61,121 nucleotides of DNA. Source: Paenibacillus macquariensis. GTDB lineage: Bacteria; Bacillota; Bacilli; Paenibacillales; Paenibacillaceae. Positions within the stretch are counted from its first letter, which is position 1; each line of letters opens with the position of its first letter. The stretch covers positions 1-61,121 of the forward strand of contig NZ_FTNK01000024.1 in NCBI RefSeq assembly GCF_900156375.1, written 5' to 3'. Made by a program: the position numbers and the translations under genes. The notes under the pieces were generated by a model that saw only the letters and a list, made by a program, of their open reading frames with translations, did no database searches and was not told the origin of the DNA. This document shows, one piece after another, positions 7,801-16,966 of the stretch.

Positions 7801-9033
7801 ATGAAAAATACACCTATGAACCGTTGGCTAATCGTTCTTGGTACGATCATCGTTCAGATGGGACTTGGAACGATTTATACATGGAGCTTATTCAATCAAC
7901 CACTCGTAAGTAAATTCGGCTGGGACCTCAGTTCTGTTGCGATGACCTTCTCTATTACTAGCTTTTCGCTCGCTTTTTCAACGCTCTTCGCAGGTAAGCT
8001 ACAAGATAAGTTAGGTATTCGTAAACTCATCACCATCGCAGGAATAGTCCTTGGTCTCGGTCTCATTGCAAGCTCCCAGGTACATTCATTATTCCTAATA
8101 TATCTGCTAGCTGGTGTGGTCGTTGGGTTCGCAGATGGTACTGCCTATATCACTTCTTTATCTAATCTGATCAAATGGTTCCCGAACAAGAAAGGTCTAA
8201 TTTCTGGTGTGTCTGTTGGTGCTTACGGCATGGGCAGCTTGATTTTTAAATATATCAATTCTGGGTTCATCAGTTCAGCAGGTGTGTCACAAGCGTTCCT
8301 AATATGGGGAGTTATCGTGATGATCATGGTCATATTGGGCGCTCAGATTATACGCGAAGCTCCAGTGGCTGAACAGTTGAGTTCGGCTCAACTTACTCAT
8401 GGTGATGACAAGAATTTCACAGTCAAAGAAATGCTACGAACCAAAGAAGCTTATCTCTTGTTCATTATTTTCTTTACCGCTTGTATGAGCGGGCTGTATC
8501 TTATTGGTATTGTAAAAGACATCGGAGTGCAATTGGTTGGACTCTCTGTTGAAAGTGCAGCTAATGCTGTGGCTATGATCGCCATCTTTAATACAGCAGG
8601 ACGAATAATACTTGGAACGCTCTCGGACAAAGTCGGTCGATTACGCGTTGTTGCAGGTGCACTGGTTATTACGACGGCTTCCGTACTCGTGTTGAGTTTT
8701 GTGCAGCTGAACTATGGAATATTCTTTGCTTGTGTGGCAGGAATCGCCTTTTGCTTCGGTGGTAACATCACTGTATTCCCAGCGATTGTCGGAGATTTCT
8801 TCGGCCTGAAGAATCACAGTAAGAACTACGGAATCATCTACCAAGGTTTCGGGCTCGGTGCATTATCTGGTGCATTCATCGGCTCCATCACTGGAGGATT
8901 TAAACCAACGTTTATCGTCATAGGCATTCTCTGTATCGTCTCCCTCATTCTGATCACCATTCTTAAACCTCCAGTTCGAGGTAAAGTGAAGAATAAACAG
9001 ATGCATTTGAAACCAGATGGTACGTTAGTGTAA
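7801..9033 (+). CDS. OFA-family MFS transporter (YhjX-like)
   Basis: 410 residues, twelve predicted membrane helices. ATG at 7801 after AGAGGGG. The opening MNRWLIVLGTIIVQMGLGTIYTWSLF-type segment, GKLQDKLG (loop 2-3), the GVSVGAYGMGSLIF segment and the second-half GTLSDKVGR loop are typical of the oxalate:formate antiporter (OFA) family. E. coli YhjX, of this family, is the target of the pyruvate-responsive YpdAB system. A LytS-LytTR pair directly upstream plus a YpdB-like site suggests the same circuit here. Exact substrate unknown; a C3 or C4 carboxylate such as pyruvate is the inference. Confidence 0.88.
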   Translation: MKNTPMNRWLIVLGTIIVQMGLGTIYTWSLFNQPLVSKFGWDLSSVAMTFSITSFSLAFSTLFAGKLQDKLGIRKLITIAGIVLGLGLIASSQVHSLFLIYLLAGVVVGFADGTAYITSLSNLIKWFPNKKGLISGVSVGAYGMGSLIFKYINSGFISSAGVSQAFLIWGVIVMIMVILGAQIIREAPVAEQLSSAQLTHGDDKNFTVKEMLRTKEAYLLFIIFFTACMSGLYLIGIVKDIGVQLVGLSVESAANAVAMIAIFNTAGRIILGTLSDKVGRLRVVAGALVITTASVLVLSFVQLNYGIFFACVAGIAFCFGGNITVFPAIVGDFFGLKNHSKNYGIIYQGFGLGALSGAFIGSITGGFKPTFIVIGILCIVSLILITILKPPVRGKVKNKQMHLKPDGTLV

Positions 9034-9134
9034 CAAATCTATTGTTTGTGAAGCGAAGCTTGGTGTCACATCACATTTCCTTCTATCCTAATGTGGATGG
9101 GAGGATTATTGTGTTGTAGATGAGTAGTCATTCT

Positions 9135-9374
9135 TTATTCGTACGTCAAATCGAGTGAAGCACTCTTAGCTAATTGCACTTCCATCCTTACTTTACAGTT
9201 AGACCTCAAATAACTTCCACCCTCTACTTCTATTCTATAATCTGTGAACCCGAGAATTTCCCCCACATAATCGATGTGATCCTCATATAATATCTCTACA
9301 ATACTTTTAGAATCCAAACAGTACGCCAACTGATCAGAACTCAGAATAATTCTCCATACCTTAATTTTAACCAA
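9135..9374 (-). CDS. Hypothetical protein, 79 residues
   Basis: TTG start at 9374 with GGAGG 10 nt upstream. Soluble, mixed charge, no membrane segment; contains the short pattern ILYEDHIDYVGEILGFTDYRIEVEG cut here as IDYVGEILGF and YRIEVEGGSYLR, suggesting a small beta-rich fold. No family recognised. Convergent with the OFA transporter. Confidence 0.55.
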   Translation of the reverse strand: MVKIKVWRIILSSDQLAYCLDSKSIVEILYEDHIDYVGEILGFTDYRIEVEGGSYLRSNCKVRMEVQLAKSASLDLTYE

Positions 9375-9887
9375 TGATTACCGACCTCCATGAATAGATC
9401 AAATAGATCAATACACTCTCCACCAGTGCCATAGATAGTATGGGAGATGATCTGAGAATAGATACGATTAAATCGCCATCAACATTATACAAAATATAAC
9501 ATATAACCAATATTATTAGTTTGTTTATAATAAATAATTCCAAGGCACAAAAAGAAGGTAACTTTCTTAACTTGCTACCCTCCTTTCTAAACGCTATTCA
9601 TCAGGTTTTGTTACACCTTTTTAAGGAAAATATTAAATATTTCTTCATTTTACTTATCATTAAATACAGCCATTTATAATATATGGAATTTAATATAAAA
9701 GTGTTATTTTAATGGTAATTAAAATTGGAAATATATGTTTTTATCATGTTGGATAATCGATACATAATGAAAAAAAGACCTGAAAGAAGATCACTTTTCA
9801 CAAAGTGTCTATCTTTCAGGTCAAAGTTGGAATATTAGAACATAGCGTTGTAGGGCCAGATAATCGCGATTTGTTGCATTCTCAAGT
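9375..9887. other. Gene-free AT-rich spacer
   Basis: Very AT-rich between 9480 and 9770. Apart from the terminator at 9770-9822, no gene or clear regulatory element is visible. Confidence 0.5.
9770..9822 (-). terminator. Intrinsic terminator of the broken glycosidase gene
   Basis: Minus strand GACCTGAAAGA (9822-9812) pairs perfectly with TCTTTCAGGTC (9787-9777), followed by seven Ts (TTTTTTT with one C beyond). It lies about 65 nt past the end of the alpha-galactosidase-like pseudogene. Confidence 0.8.
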
Positions 9888-11303
9888 TTACTTCGTAGTG
9901 TTGGGTACAACTCCTTGATTAGGCTCGAACTTATACAGCTTCGATTCGGCTCCCTTTAAAGATACTTTCAAGTAACTTTCCTCAACATTCGTTTGAGCCG
10001 TCCACATGTCTGTTATTTTGTAGGAGGAAACTCCTTTACTATTTATCCCACCCCGCTTTAGATCGATTAGTCGTTCTACTGGCCTTGCAGTATAGTTGAA
10101 GACAGCTAGGTAATATGTGCCCTTATCCGCGAGCATAAATACATCTGCCGCATTAGTGCCCGTGTTGCCTTCTACTGCTCTGAAAGCCTTCCCTTTTATA
10201 GCAAGTGCATTTACTTGAGGATTGGTTAACAGGGTTTTCATATACTGCTGAGCCGTTTCATCGAACACATTATCGGAATTTAAAAAGACGGTTCCCGAAA
10301 TGACTGCCGCATTGACCCGGGATTGTGCACCCTCCTGTGAACCACCTTTGCTTAAGGACATATAATCTGGGTCGGTATAATGATAAATTGTACCGTTCTG
10401 CCACCACCCGTAAGTAAGGTTGTTAAGCTGGTATTCCGTACTATTGAGACTTCCGTCAATGTCGCAGGAAATCCGCCGACTATGCGCATATTGGCTCGGG
10501 AACAGGGGCGCAATGCGCAGGGCTTCCCCAAAATGCAAACGGTGTCCAGTACGTACCGGGCTTGTGCCCGTTCTGCCTTACACTGTTCAGTGCATCCTTC
10601 ATCTCTTCTGAAGTCAGATTGTCCCAGAAAGCGTCAAAATTGATGTACAGCGTATCCTCATTCTGAAAACCTAGCGACTGCGTTTCCTCTTTCAAGAAAT
10701 CACTTGTCGAGGTATACAGCTCATAACTTAACTCGCTCATCGCGGCAGACCAGCTGTTCCACCCGAACGGTACGCCGCCATCCCACTTCAACGAAGCTGC
10801 GATGCGGGTGTTCGCCCATCCGTATGTCTCAAGCCCTTCTCGATAATCTTCATAGAATCCAGCAAACACAAGTGGAGATTCGATACGCGTACCCAATACA
10901 TAACCATGCGGCTGTGAATCGCGTGTCATGACACCCGTTGCCCCGCCATACAATTCAAGCTCATCCAATTTTTCAGCTTGCTCGCCTTTAATCCGAATAC
11001 CTGTTTTCCATACATCATGCGAGATGGATCCCAAGATGAACCCACGCCGACTATGAGGGTGATACAATGCGGTAACTTCATAGCTTTCGGTTTCTAATGG
11101 TAACGGCACGCCCCCGTATGATATTCCCGACCGTTCCATCGGAAGCCACTGCGTACTTCTTTTAATAAAACCATTCCTTGACCTTCACAAGAATACTGGC
11201 CGTTTTCCAGATCTATTATAATGTGTACCCGACCATTATCCACGTGAAGGAGTGACTCTGACTCCACGCTCACACTCACGACTTTTTCATTGTTCACGTT
11301 CAT
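9888..11303 (-). pseudogene. Alpha-galactosidase-like glycoside hydrolase, broken by frameshifts and an internal deletion
   Basis: Three consecutive segments of one protein lie in alternating frames. The first (from 11303) reads MNVNNEKVVSVSVESESLL and runs to about 11110. The second continues in another frame with GGVPLPLETESYEV, then GGVPFGWNSWSAA and GHKPGTYWTPFAFWG (to about 10525). The third resumes with EALRIAPLFPSQYAHSRR, LTYGWWQNGTIYHYTDPDY and runs to 9888. At the second junction the barrel segment normally found between the YWTPFAFWG and IAPLFPSQ motifs is missing, including the expected catalytic Asp region. A one-base shift near 11115 plus a deletion near 10530 explain it. Family: GH27/GH36-like alpha-galactosidases; exact family uncertain. 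Probably inactive. Confidence 0.8.
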
Positions 11304-11378
11304 TATTTGCCTCCTTGTCGTTGCTGCACCTTAAATTGCAAAAGCTGTACAATTGGCATATATTCGCAGCTTACTACC

Positions 11379-11405
11379 ATTATAGAAGACACAATAAAGC
11401 GCTTT
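11379..11405 (-). promoter_or_regulatory. Probable promoter with cre-like element before the broken glycosidase
   Basis: Minus strand TATAAT (11384-11379) with the palindromic AAAGCGCTTT (11405-11396) about 12 nt upstream, overlapping the -35 region. The palindrome matches the core of CcpA (cre) sites but has two mismatches in the outer TG/CA positions. Suggests carbon catabolite repression of this gene when it was intact. Confidence 0.4.
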
Positions 11406-11442
11406 CTAAACTTCAAAATTCCGATCTATAACGGGAAGTGCC

Positions 11443-12429
11443 TTATCTTTCTAGTTGTACAGAAACGACTGGATTCATATCATTCGTCCCAGTAGACAGC
11501 TCGATTTCTATGAACCAATCGTAGATGCCCTGTGCTTCCACAACGGCAACAGCCTTGTGCTCCATGGCATAGGACACATCATCTAAGAATCCAGTAGCCG
11601 GTTCGATCGCCACGTGATACTGCCCCTGATATCCCCCTGCATTCGCCCAGATGGATAGATAAGGAACCTTATCTTTTGGGAAAACAATCGTTAATTCCTC
11701 TCCTGTAACCGGATCGAAGAGTGAGGCCTTACCTTCTGGTAACTCTCCTTGAAAATAATACTTCTCCGCCGTTTGTGCCGTAGCCGCTTCAACAATATTC
11801 AATCTCGTCTGCTCTTGGTCTGCAAAGGGGATGGGCCACTTCTGGATATCACCCATCTGCCCAAGCCGGTCATCTTGTGAATAGGAGACAACCACCGTAT
11901 TCAGTTCGCGAGGCACGATGATTTCCATGCCTTCTTCGACTTGAAACAGTGGATGTGCCGCCCATAAGAAAGAGAAAGGGAACGGACTGAGATTCTGAAC
12001 GGAATAATCAATCCGTAATCGTTGTTCTTTCGTAAAAGAGTAAGATTTCTTCAGATGATACGGCAATCTCACCCCATATACGTCGCAATTAAGCTGCCCT
12101 TCCTGTACTACGGCATGCCAAGGAATCGACCACACCTCACCATGATCAGGCAGTTCTACCCCCTGCCAAGGAAATTGTGGATAATGACAGGCGTTAATGG
12201 TTGGGAACATTTCGTCCCAGCCACTGCCGTCACTATCTGAGAACGAACTCGCATATCCTTTGTTACCCAGAGGATGATCCGTCTTAGATAGCCATTCCCG
12301 TCCTGTTTTTAGATTTCTCAGTGAAATGACCTTACTTCCTAGATGAGGTGCAATCGTGAATTGTATGATCGAGTTCGTGCCTGTCCATACCTCTTGATCG
12401 TCCATCTGATGATGTTCCCAATGCAACAT
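11443..12429 (-). CDS. Aldose 1-epimerase (galactose mutarotase)-like protein
   Basis: 328 residues, cytosolic. The fold signature of the galactose mutarotase superfamily is visible: APHLGSKVISLRNLKTGREWL at the N-terminus (GxKVxSL pattern), HGEVWSIPW (His-Gly-x-x-W) near 96, FLWAAHPLFQV with the second conserved His near 160, and AIEPATGFLDD with a conserved Glu near 276. Mutarotases interconvert the alpha and beta anomers of sugars and usually accompany galactoside catabolism, as here. Sugar specificity is not readable. It lies between two glycosidase-type genes on the same strand. Confidence 0.75.
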   Translation of the reverse strand: MLHWEHHQMDDQEVWTGTNSIIQFTIAPHLGSKVISLRNLKTGREWLSKTDHPLGNKGYASSFSDSDGSGWDEMFPTINACHYPQFPWQGVELPDHGEVWSIPWHAVVQEGQLNCDVYGVRLPYHLKKSYSFTKEQRLRIDYSVQNLSPFPFSFLWAAHPLFQVEEGMEIIVPRELNTVVVSYSQDDRLGQMGDIQKWPIPFADQEQTRLNIVEAATAQTAEKYYFQGELPEGKASLFDPVTGEELTIVFPKDKVPYLSIWANAGGYQGQYHVAIEPATGFLDDVSYAMEHKAVAVVEAQGIYDWFIEIELSTGTNDMNPVVSVQLER

Positions 12430-12551
12430 AACTGCGTTCCCCTTTCTCTTCTGTACAATATGAGAATACCTCTATCGAGGGCATTCCTGATGAATAACCG
12501 CGTGTAGAGGTAGGTTTGAATATTGTCTAATGCTCTTGAGCACTAATTAAA

Positions 12552-15500
12552 TTATGATGCGCCCTGAAGCGCGAGTTCCATATGGATGGCTGCCCCTTGA
12601 TGGTTCGGATCGAGTTCAAGCGCCAGCTTAAAGTTCTTCACCGCTTCGGCTTGATTTCCAAGACCCAAATGTCCAAGTCCCATCATGTAATGACAATGAA
12701 TTCGATTCTTCTTATTCAAATCCTCATCAAATACGAGGAAGTCTGGCAAGGATACCGCAAAATAATCGATTTTTTGACTTAAGAAAATATATTGTTCGCC
12801 ATAGTCTACAAGCTTGTTAAATCGGCTACGAGCCGCTTTCTCATTGCCCAATTGACGTAACGCAACACCTTGATAGAAAATCATGTGCGGCGGTTGGTCA
12901 TTATAGAACATCGCGCTTGTCGGTTCATCCAGCCCTTGGGAAGCTTCGGCAAAATACTGCATGGCTTGTTCATGTTCCCCGAGTTGTTGATGAGCAAGCC
13001 CTAAGTAGTAGTTGATATTGTTCTCTTGGGCTCCATCTAATTTACCTTCATTCACATTCAACGGATACTGCTTCGCCGCTAGCAACTGTTCGATCGCTTC
13101 CTTCGCTTGGCCTGCTTCAAGTCGTTTCTTAGCCCACTCGACACGCGCTAGCACGTATTGAGCTGGCACTTTGCCTTCGCCGCCTTCCCACGGATGGAAA
13201 TGACGATTCATTATCAACGCAATTGCTTCTTCATGACGGTTCAAGGCGTTGTACAGTGTAATGTACTCTAAGTACAAATCATCACGTATGATTACTAATT
13301 CCTTGTGTTGCTCCAGTGTTGCTAATCGTTGTTCAGACGAATAGTTAAGTTTCTTGTACAATTGATCCAGCTCATAGAATACTCGAGCGTCTGATGTATT
13401 TAAAGAAAATGCTTTCTCTAGTGCAACAAGCGCTTCATCTGGATTCTGCTTTTTATTGAAATAAGCTAAAGCTAAGTTACGATGTACCGTTGCAAACGTA
13501 TCAATCAACGCTACGGATTTCTCCCAATAAGATACCGCTTCATCATGGCGCTTCTTATCAAATAACAAGTTACCGAGATAATAGGGTGCCTTCGAATCGT
13601 TCTCATGTGTGGCTGTTACATGCTTCAACACAACGTAATCTTGAATGGAGTTCGGGAAGCAATACGATGGATTTGCGTCTTCAGCAAGACGATAATACGA
13701 ATCACATGCAGCAAGATCATCACACTTCATGTTGTAGTATCCTTGATAGTAATGAACCATTGGATACACGTTACCGCTTGAAAGATCAGCAATGCGACCT
13801 AATACATCCAATGCTTCTGTATACTGTCCGGCATCCGCGTAATCTTGTGCAAGTGCAATATAATTGTGCGCATCGTCACGCATCAGATTCACTAACATTT
13901 GCTTCGCTTGAATAGCTTGTTCTTGATCCCCTGATTGCTCATAGATGTAGATCAATTCATTTCTTGAACCGAATTCCATTGGGTCAAGACGTATCGTTTC
14001 CTGCGTAAGCTGCTCTGCTTCAGCTAGACGATTTAGATTTCTCAGGATGACACTCTTCAGATTACGCGCTTTGTAATTTCGTTGCTGAACCGTAAGGGAT
14101 CGGTCAATCAGTTCAAGTGCTTCTTCATATTCATGCTTTTCACTAGCAATTTGCGCTAAAGCGAAATACCCAGTTGCCTGCCATGCTGCGGACCAGACGG
14201 CTTTGTAGAATGTCGCTAACGCTTCTTCCAGACGACCTTGCCACTTCAATGTTTTCCCTAAGTTGTAGAGCGGTTCACTGTCATAAGGTCTTGCATTGTG
14301 CCGAGTTAACGTCTCAATCGCCTTTCTAAAGTATACTTCACTTTCTTCCAGCAACCCTCTACGTAGCAAGAGTAGTCCGTAAGCATTATTCAGACGAATA
14401 TCTTCTGGATCACGCTTCAATCCTTCCAAGTAATAAGCATCAGGCTCATACGTAGCATGACGATACTGTTCTAGATGAAGACCCGCTAAATATAGAGCTT
14501 CTGTATTCTTCAATTCTTCCGGTGTCCCAATAGCCTTCGCAGGATCTGGAGTTTGCTCGATTCTCTTCGATTTCGGTTGATACGAGATCAACTCTCTACC
14601 ACTTGCAGTTAAGACCACAAGTACTAAATCTTCTTCTAGTTCATTCTTATCGATTGCAAGTTCAACCGAGAAAGTATCCATAGGAGAAATCTTAAGTGTC
14701 TTATCTAGGTACGTTTGACGAGCGCTTTTGAGAATGACACGCGCATCCTCGAATACCGAAGTTGCATAGACATGTACTATCGCTTGCTGACCGGTAACTT
14801 CTAGATTCACAGCCGCATCAATGGAAGCGTTCTTCACCATACCGACCTGTTTGTATGGCATGAAATATTGCTTAAAGCTCTTCTCTTCATACGGTTGAAG
14901 CCATGTGAAATCCGGTTGGTTGTCGGTGTAGACACCGGTCATTAACTCAATGTAAGGACCATCTTCATCTGTTAGATTGCGATCCCATGCTTGACCGAAT
15001 TCTCCATGTCCCCATGTCCATTGCTTCTTACCCGGTGAGACATGTTTGTTCGCAATATGCAGAAGCCCTGCCTGGACATTATGATCATAGCCGCCGATAA
15101 AATTATAATCCGACTGATAGGCCATATAGGATGTTGGTACAGGGATATTAGTGTATTTTGAAATGTCGACGCCTTCGGAGTAGTCCATCTTGTAGTACGT
15201 TCCGGTTGCAATCGGGAATTTAGACACATCACGTTTCCCATGATCGAATACGGCATGTACATCTGGAGGAAATACCGATTGACTATGATCATTGGCAGCC
15301 AATGCTGGATTCGCCCACCATAGGAACGTCTGAGGCTCCGAAGTACGATTATACATTTGCGCATGGATCTCTAAGTAAGCTTTTCCAGGGTATAGTGTAA
15401 AACCTGTTGTCACTTTCGTGCCATACATCCGGTCGATCTCGCCCACCCATACCGTTTTACTGCCATCATCATTCGCTTCGATGCTGTATTCGACAGGTCC

Positions 15501-15896
15501 ATACGTGTTCGGACGGTGATGTTGCGGCCAGTTAAACTCAATACCGCCAGAAATCCATGGACCAATCAGACCAACTAACGCAGGTTTAATCACTTGATTG
15601 TGGTACACGAAATCATAGTTATTCGTCTTATCGATTGCTCGATAAATACGTCCACCGATTTGCGGCATCATTTGAATTTGAACATATTCATTCTCTAAGA
15701 ACACCATTTGATAAGATTTCATAACCTTCTCATCATAGATTTTATCGATAACCGGATGCGGATAGACACGACCTGAGCTACCTTGATAGACCCGTTTCTC
15801 CAAGAACATCGGATTCTTGTCTGGTTCACCTACTTCATACGTAGGAATCTCAATCGTTTCTTCCCATACTTTTACTTCAGCTTGTTGTGTCAACAT
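12552..15896 (-). CDS. DUF5107 domain plus tetratricopeptide-repeat protein (1114 residues)
   Basis: Residues about 1-440 form a DUF5107-type beta-rich domain (FLENEYVQIQMMPQIGGRIY, then GPWISGGIEFNWPQHHRP, RMYGTKVTTGFTLYPG, FLWWANPALAAND) that resembles sugar-binding or mutarotase-like hydrolase modules. Residues about 460-1110 are TPR arrays: repeated 34-residue units such as LNNAYGLLLLRRGLLEESEV, LYNLGKTLKWQGRLEEALAT, and a final unit AVKNFKLALELDPNH. No signal peptide, so probably cytosolic. Proteins of this architecture occur near glycosidases in Paenibacillus; their activity is not established to my knowledge. The Glu/Asp/His-rich WPQHH segment would be the place to look for an active site. 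Divergent from an AraC regulator. Confidence 0.8.
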   Translation of the reverse strand: MLTQQAEVKVWEETIEIPTYEVGEPDKNPMFLEKRVYQGSSGRVYPHPVIDKIYDEKVMKSYQMVFLENEYVQIQMMPQIGGRIYRAIDKTNNYDFVYHNQVIKPALVGLIGPWISGGIEFNWPQHHRPNTYGPVEYSIEANDDGSKTVWVGEIDRMYGTKVTTGFTLYPGKAYLEIHAQMYNRTSEPQTFLWWANPALAANDHSQSVFPPDVHAVFDHGKRDVSKFPIATGTYYKMDYSEGVDISKYTNIPVPTSYMAYQSDYNFIGGYDHNVQAGLLHIANKHVSPGKKQWTWGHGEFGQAWDRNLTDEDGPYIELMTGVYTDNQPDFTWLQPYEEKSFKQYFMPYKQVGMVKNASIDAAVNLEVTGQQAIVHVYATSVFEDARVILKSARQTYLDKTLKISPMDTFSVELAIDKNELEEDLVLVVLTASGRELISYQPKSKRIEQTPDPAKAIGTPEELKNTEALYLAGLHLEQYRHATYEPDAYYLEGLKRDPEDIRLNNAYGLLLLRRGLLEESEVYFRKAIETLTRHNARPYDSEPLYNLGKTLKWQGRLEEALATFYKAVWSAAWQATGYFALAQIASEKHEYEEALELIDRSLTVQQRNYKARNLKSVILRNLNRLAEAEQLTQETIRLDPMEFGSRNELIYIYEQSGDQEQAIQAKQMLVNLMRDDAHNYIALAQDYADAGQYTEALDVLGRIADLSSGNVYPMVHYYQGYYNMKCDDLAACDSYYRLAEDANPSYCFPNSIQDYVVLKHVTATHENDSKAPYYLGNLLFDKKRHDEAVSYWEKSVALIDTFATVHRNLALAYFNKKQNPDEALVALEKAFSLNTSDARVFYELDQLYKKLNYSSEQRLATLEQHKELVIIRDDLYLEYITLYNALNRHEEAIALIMNRHFHPWEGGEGKVPAQYVLARVEWAKKRLEAGQAKEAIEQLLAAKQYPLNVNEGKLDGAQENNINYYLGLAHQQLGEHEQAMQYFAEASQGLDEPTSAMFYNDQPPHMIFYQGVALRQLGNEKAARSRFNKLVDYGEQYIFLSQKIDYFAVSLPDFLVFDEDLNKKNRIHCHYMMGLGHLGLGNQAEAVKNFKLALELDPNHQGAAIHMELALQGAS

Positions 15897-16021
15897 GTCT
15901 CATCCTTTCAGGTACAAGATGTATTTGCTATACCCTCATCTTACGGATTTACAACTCGAATCTCCATTGACGATCGAATGAACATGATGGATTATATGAT
16001 GATTTATTACGCATTTCTCAT

Positions 16022-16050
16022 TTGACAAATTTTCTCTGAGACAGCATAGT
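16022..16050 (+). promoter_or_regulatory. Probable promoter of the AraC regulator
   Basis: Consensus TTGACA (16022-16027), 17-nt spacer, CATAGT (16045-16050). Because the -10 ends at 16050, the ATG at 16051 cannot be the start; it supports translation from 16087. On the other strand TATAAT (15996-15991) without a -35 could serve the DUF5107 gene and would suit AraC activation. Confidence 0.55.
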
Positions 16051-16086
16051 ATGGTTATGAATCATATTAAAAAAACAGACGGCTTC

Positions 16087-16950
16087 ATGTCGCAAAAATT
16101 GATCGTTCTTCCTGAACATATCATTGCCGAATACGCCACTCACCCGCTCATCCGTTCACTTTATATTACAGATATTGGATTCTTCCCTCATGCGCTACAT
16201 CACTATCGGGAACGTCCTACGGGTAGTGTTGCCCATATCGTCATGTACTGTATTGAAGGTGAAGGCTGGGTCAGTCTAAATGGTCAAAAGAAACAGAACA
16301 TGCGGAAAGGTTCAATAATGGTGATACCGGCAAATATGCCTCATGAATATGCATCATCCGAAACTCACCCATGGACTATATATTGGTTTCATATGAAAGG
16401 AGAGAACGCAGTTTCCTTCTTTGAAGGCATCGATCAACACGCAACGCCTACGCTTGTCTCCGTAGAGAAATCAGCTAAAATTATCGAGCTGTTTCATGAA
16501 TGTTATGATCTTCTGCAGAAAGGATACTCGTTAAACCGTATTATTTATGTCTCTCAATTGGCTTGTCATCTAGCAGCCCTCATTCGATTCTCGCAACAAC
16601 AGCCTAACGTGGCATGGAATCAGCAGAAGAAACATGATATTGAATTCTCGCTCCAGTTCATGATGGAGCACTTAGAGAAGAATGTCTCCTTACAGGAATT
16701 AGCAGATCAAGCGAATCTATCCGTCCCGCATTATACGCATGTATTCAAAAAAACGACAGGCTACTCCCCGATCGATTACTATTTGCGTCTTAAGATACAA
16801 CTAGCCTGCCAGCATCTGGACCTAACCGAGCAAAGCATCAAGGAAATCAGCATTCGACTCGGGTTCCAAGATCCTTACTACTTCTCACGCCTCTTCAAAA
16901 AAATAATGGGGAAGTCGCCTTCCGAGTATCGCAATACTCGAAAGGGGTGA
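16087..16950 (+). CDS. AraC-family transcriptional regulator
   Basis: 287 residues from the ATG at 16087 (upstream ATGs at 16051 and 16057 overlap or precede the predicted transcription start). The N-terminal cupin domain (HIVMYCIEGEGWVSLNGQ, then IPANMPHEYASSE) senses a ligand. The C-terminal double HTH (about 185-285) has VSLQELADQANLSVPHYTHV, FKKTTGYSPIDYYLRLKI and IKEISIRLGFQDPYYFSRLF, KKIMGKSPSEYR. Likely an activator of the flanking DUF5107 and alpha-galactosidase genes in response to a sugar. Convergent with the GH36 gene, 16 nt apart. Confidence 0.92.
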   Translation: MSQKLIVLPEHIIAEYATHPLIRSLYITDIGFFPHALHHYRERPTGSVAHIVMYCIEGEGWVSLNGQKKQNMRKGSIMVIPANMPHEYASSETHPWTIYWFHMKGENAVSFFEGIDQHATPTLVSVEKSAKIIELFHECYDLLQKGYSLNRIIYVSQLACHLAALIRFSQQQPNVAWNQQKKHDIEFSLQFMMEHLEKNVSLQELADQANLSVPHYTHVFKKTTGYSPIDYYLRLKIQLACQHLDLTEQSIKEISIRLGFQDPYYFSRLFKKIMGKSPSEYRNTRKG

Positions 16951-16966
16951 CTTCCCCTCTGCTTGC

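Noticed and set aside
10380..10643. Plus-strand reading frames over the broken glycosidase
   Set aside because: They are antisense shadows of a clearly recognisable alpha-galactosidase-like sequence; no ribosome binding site.
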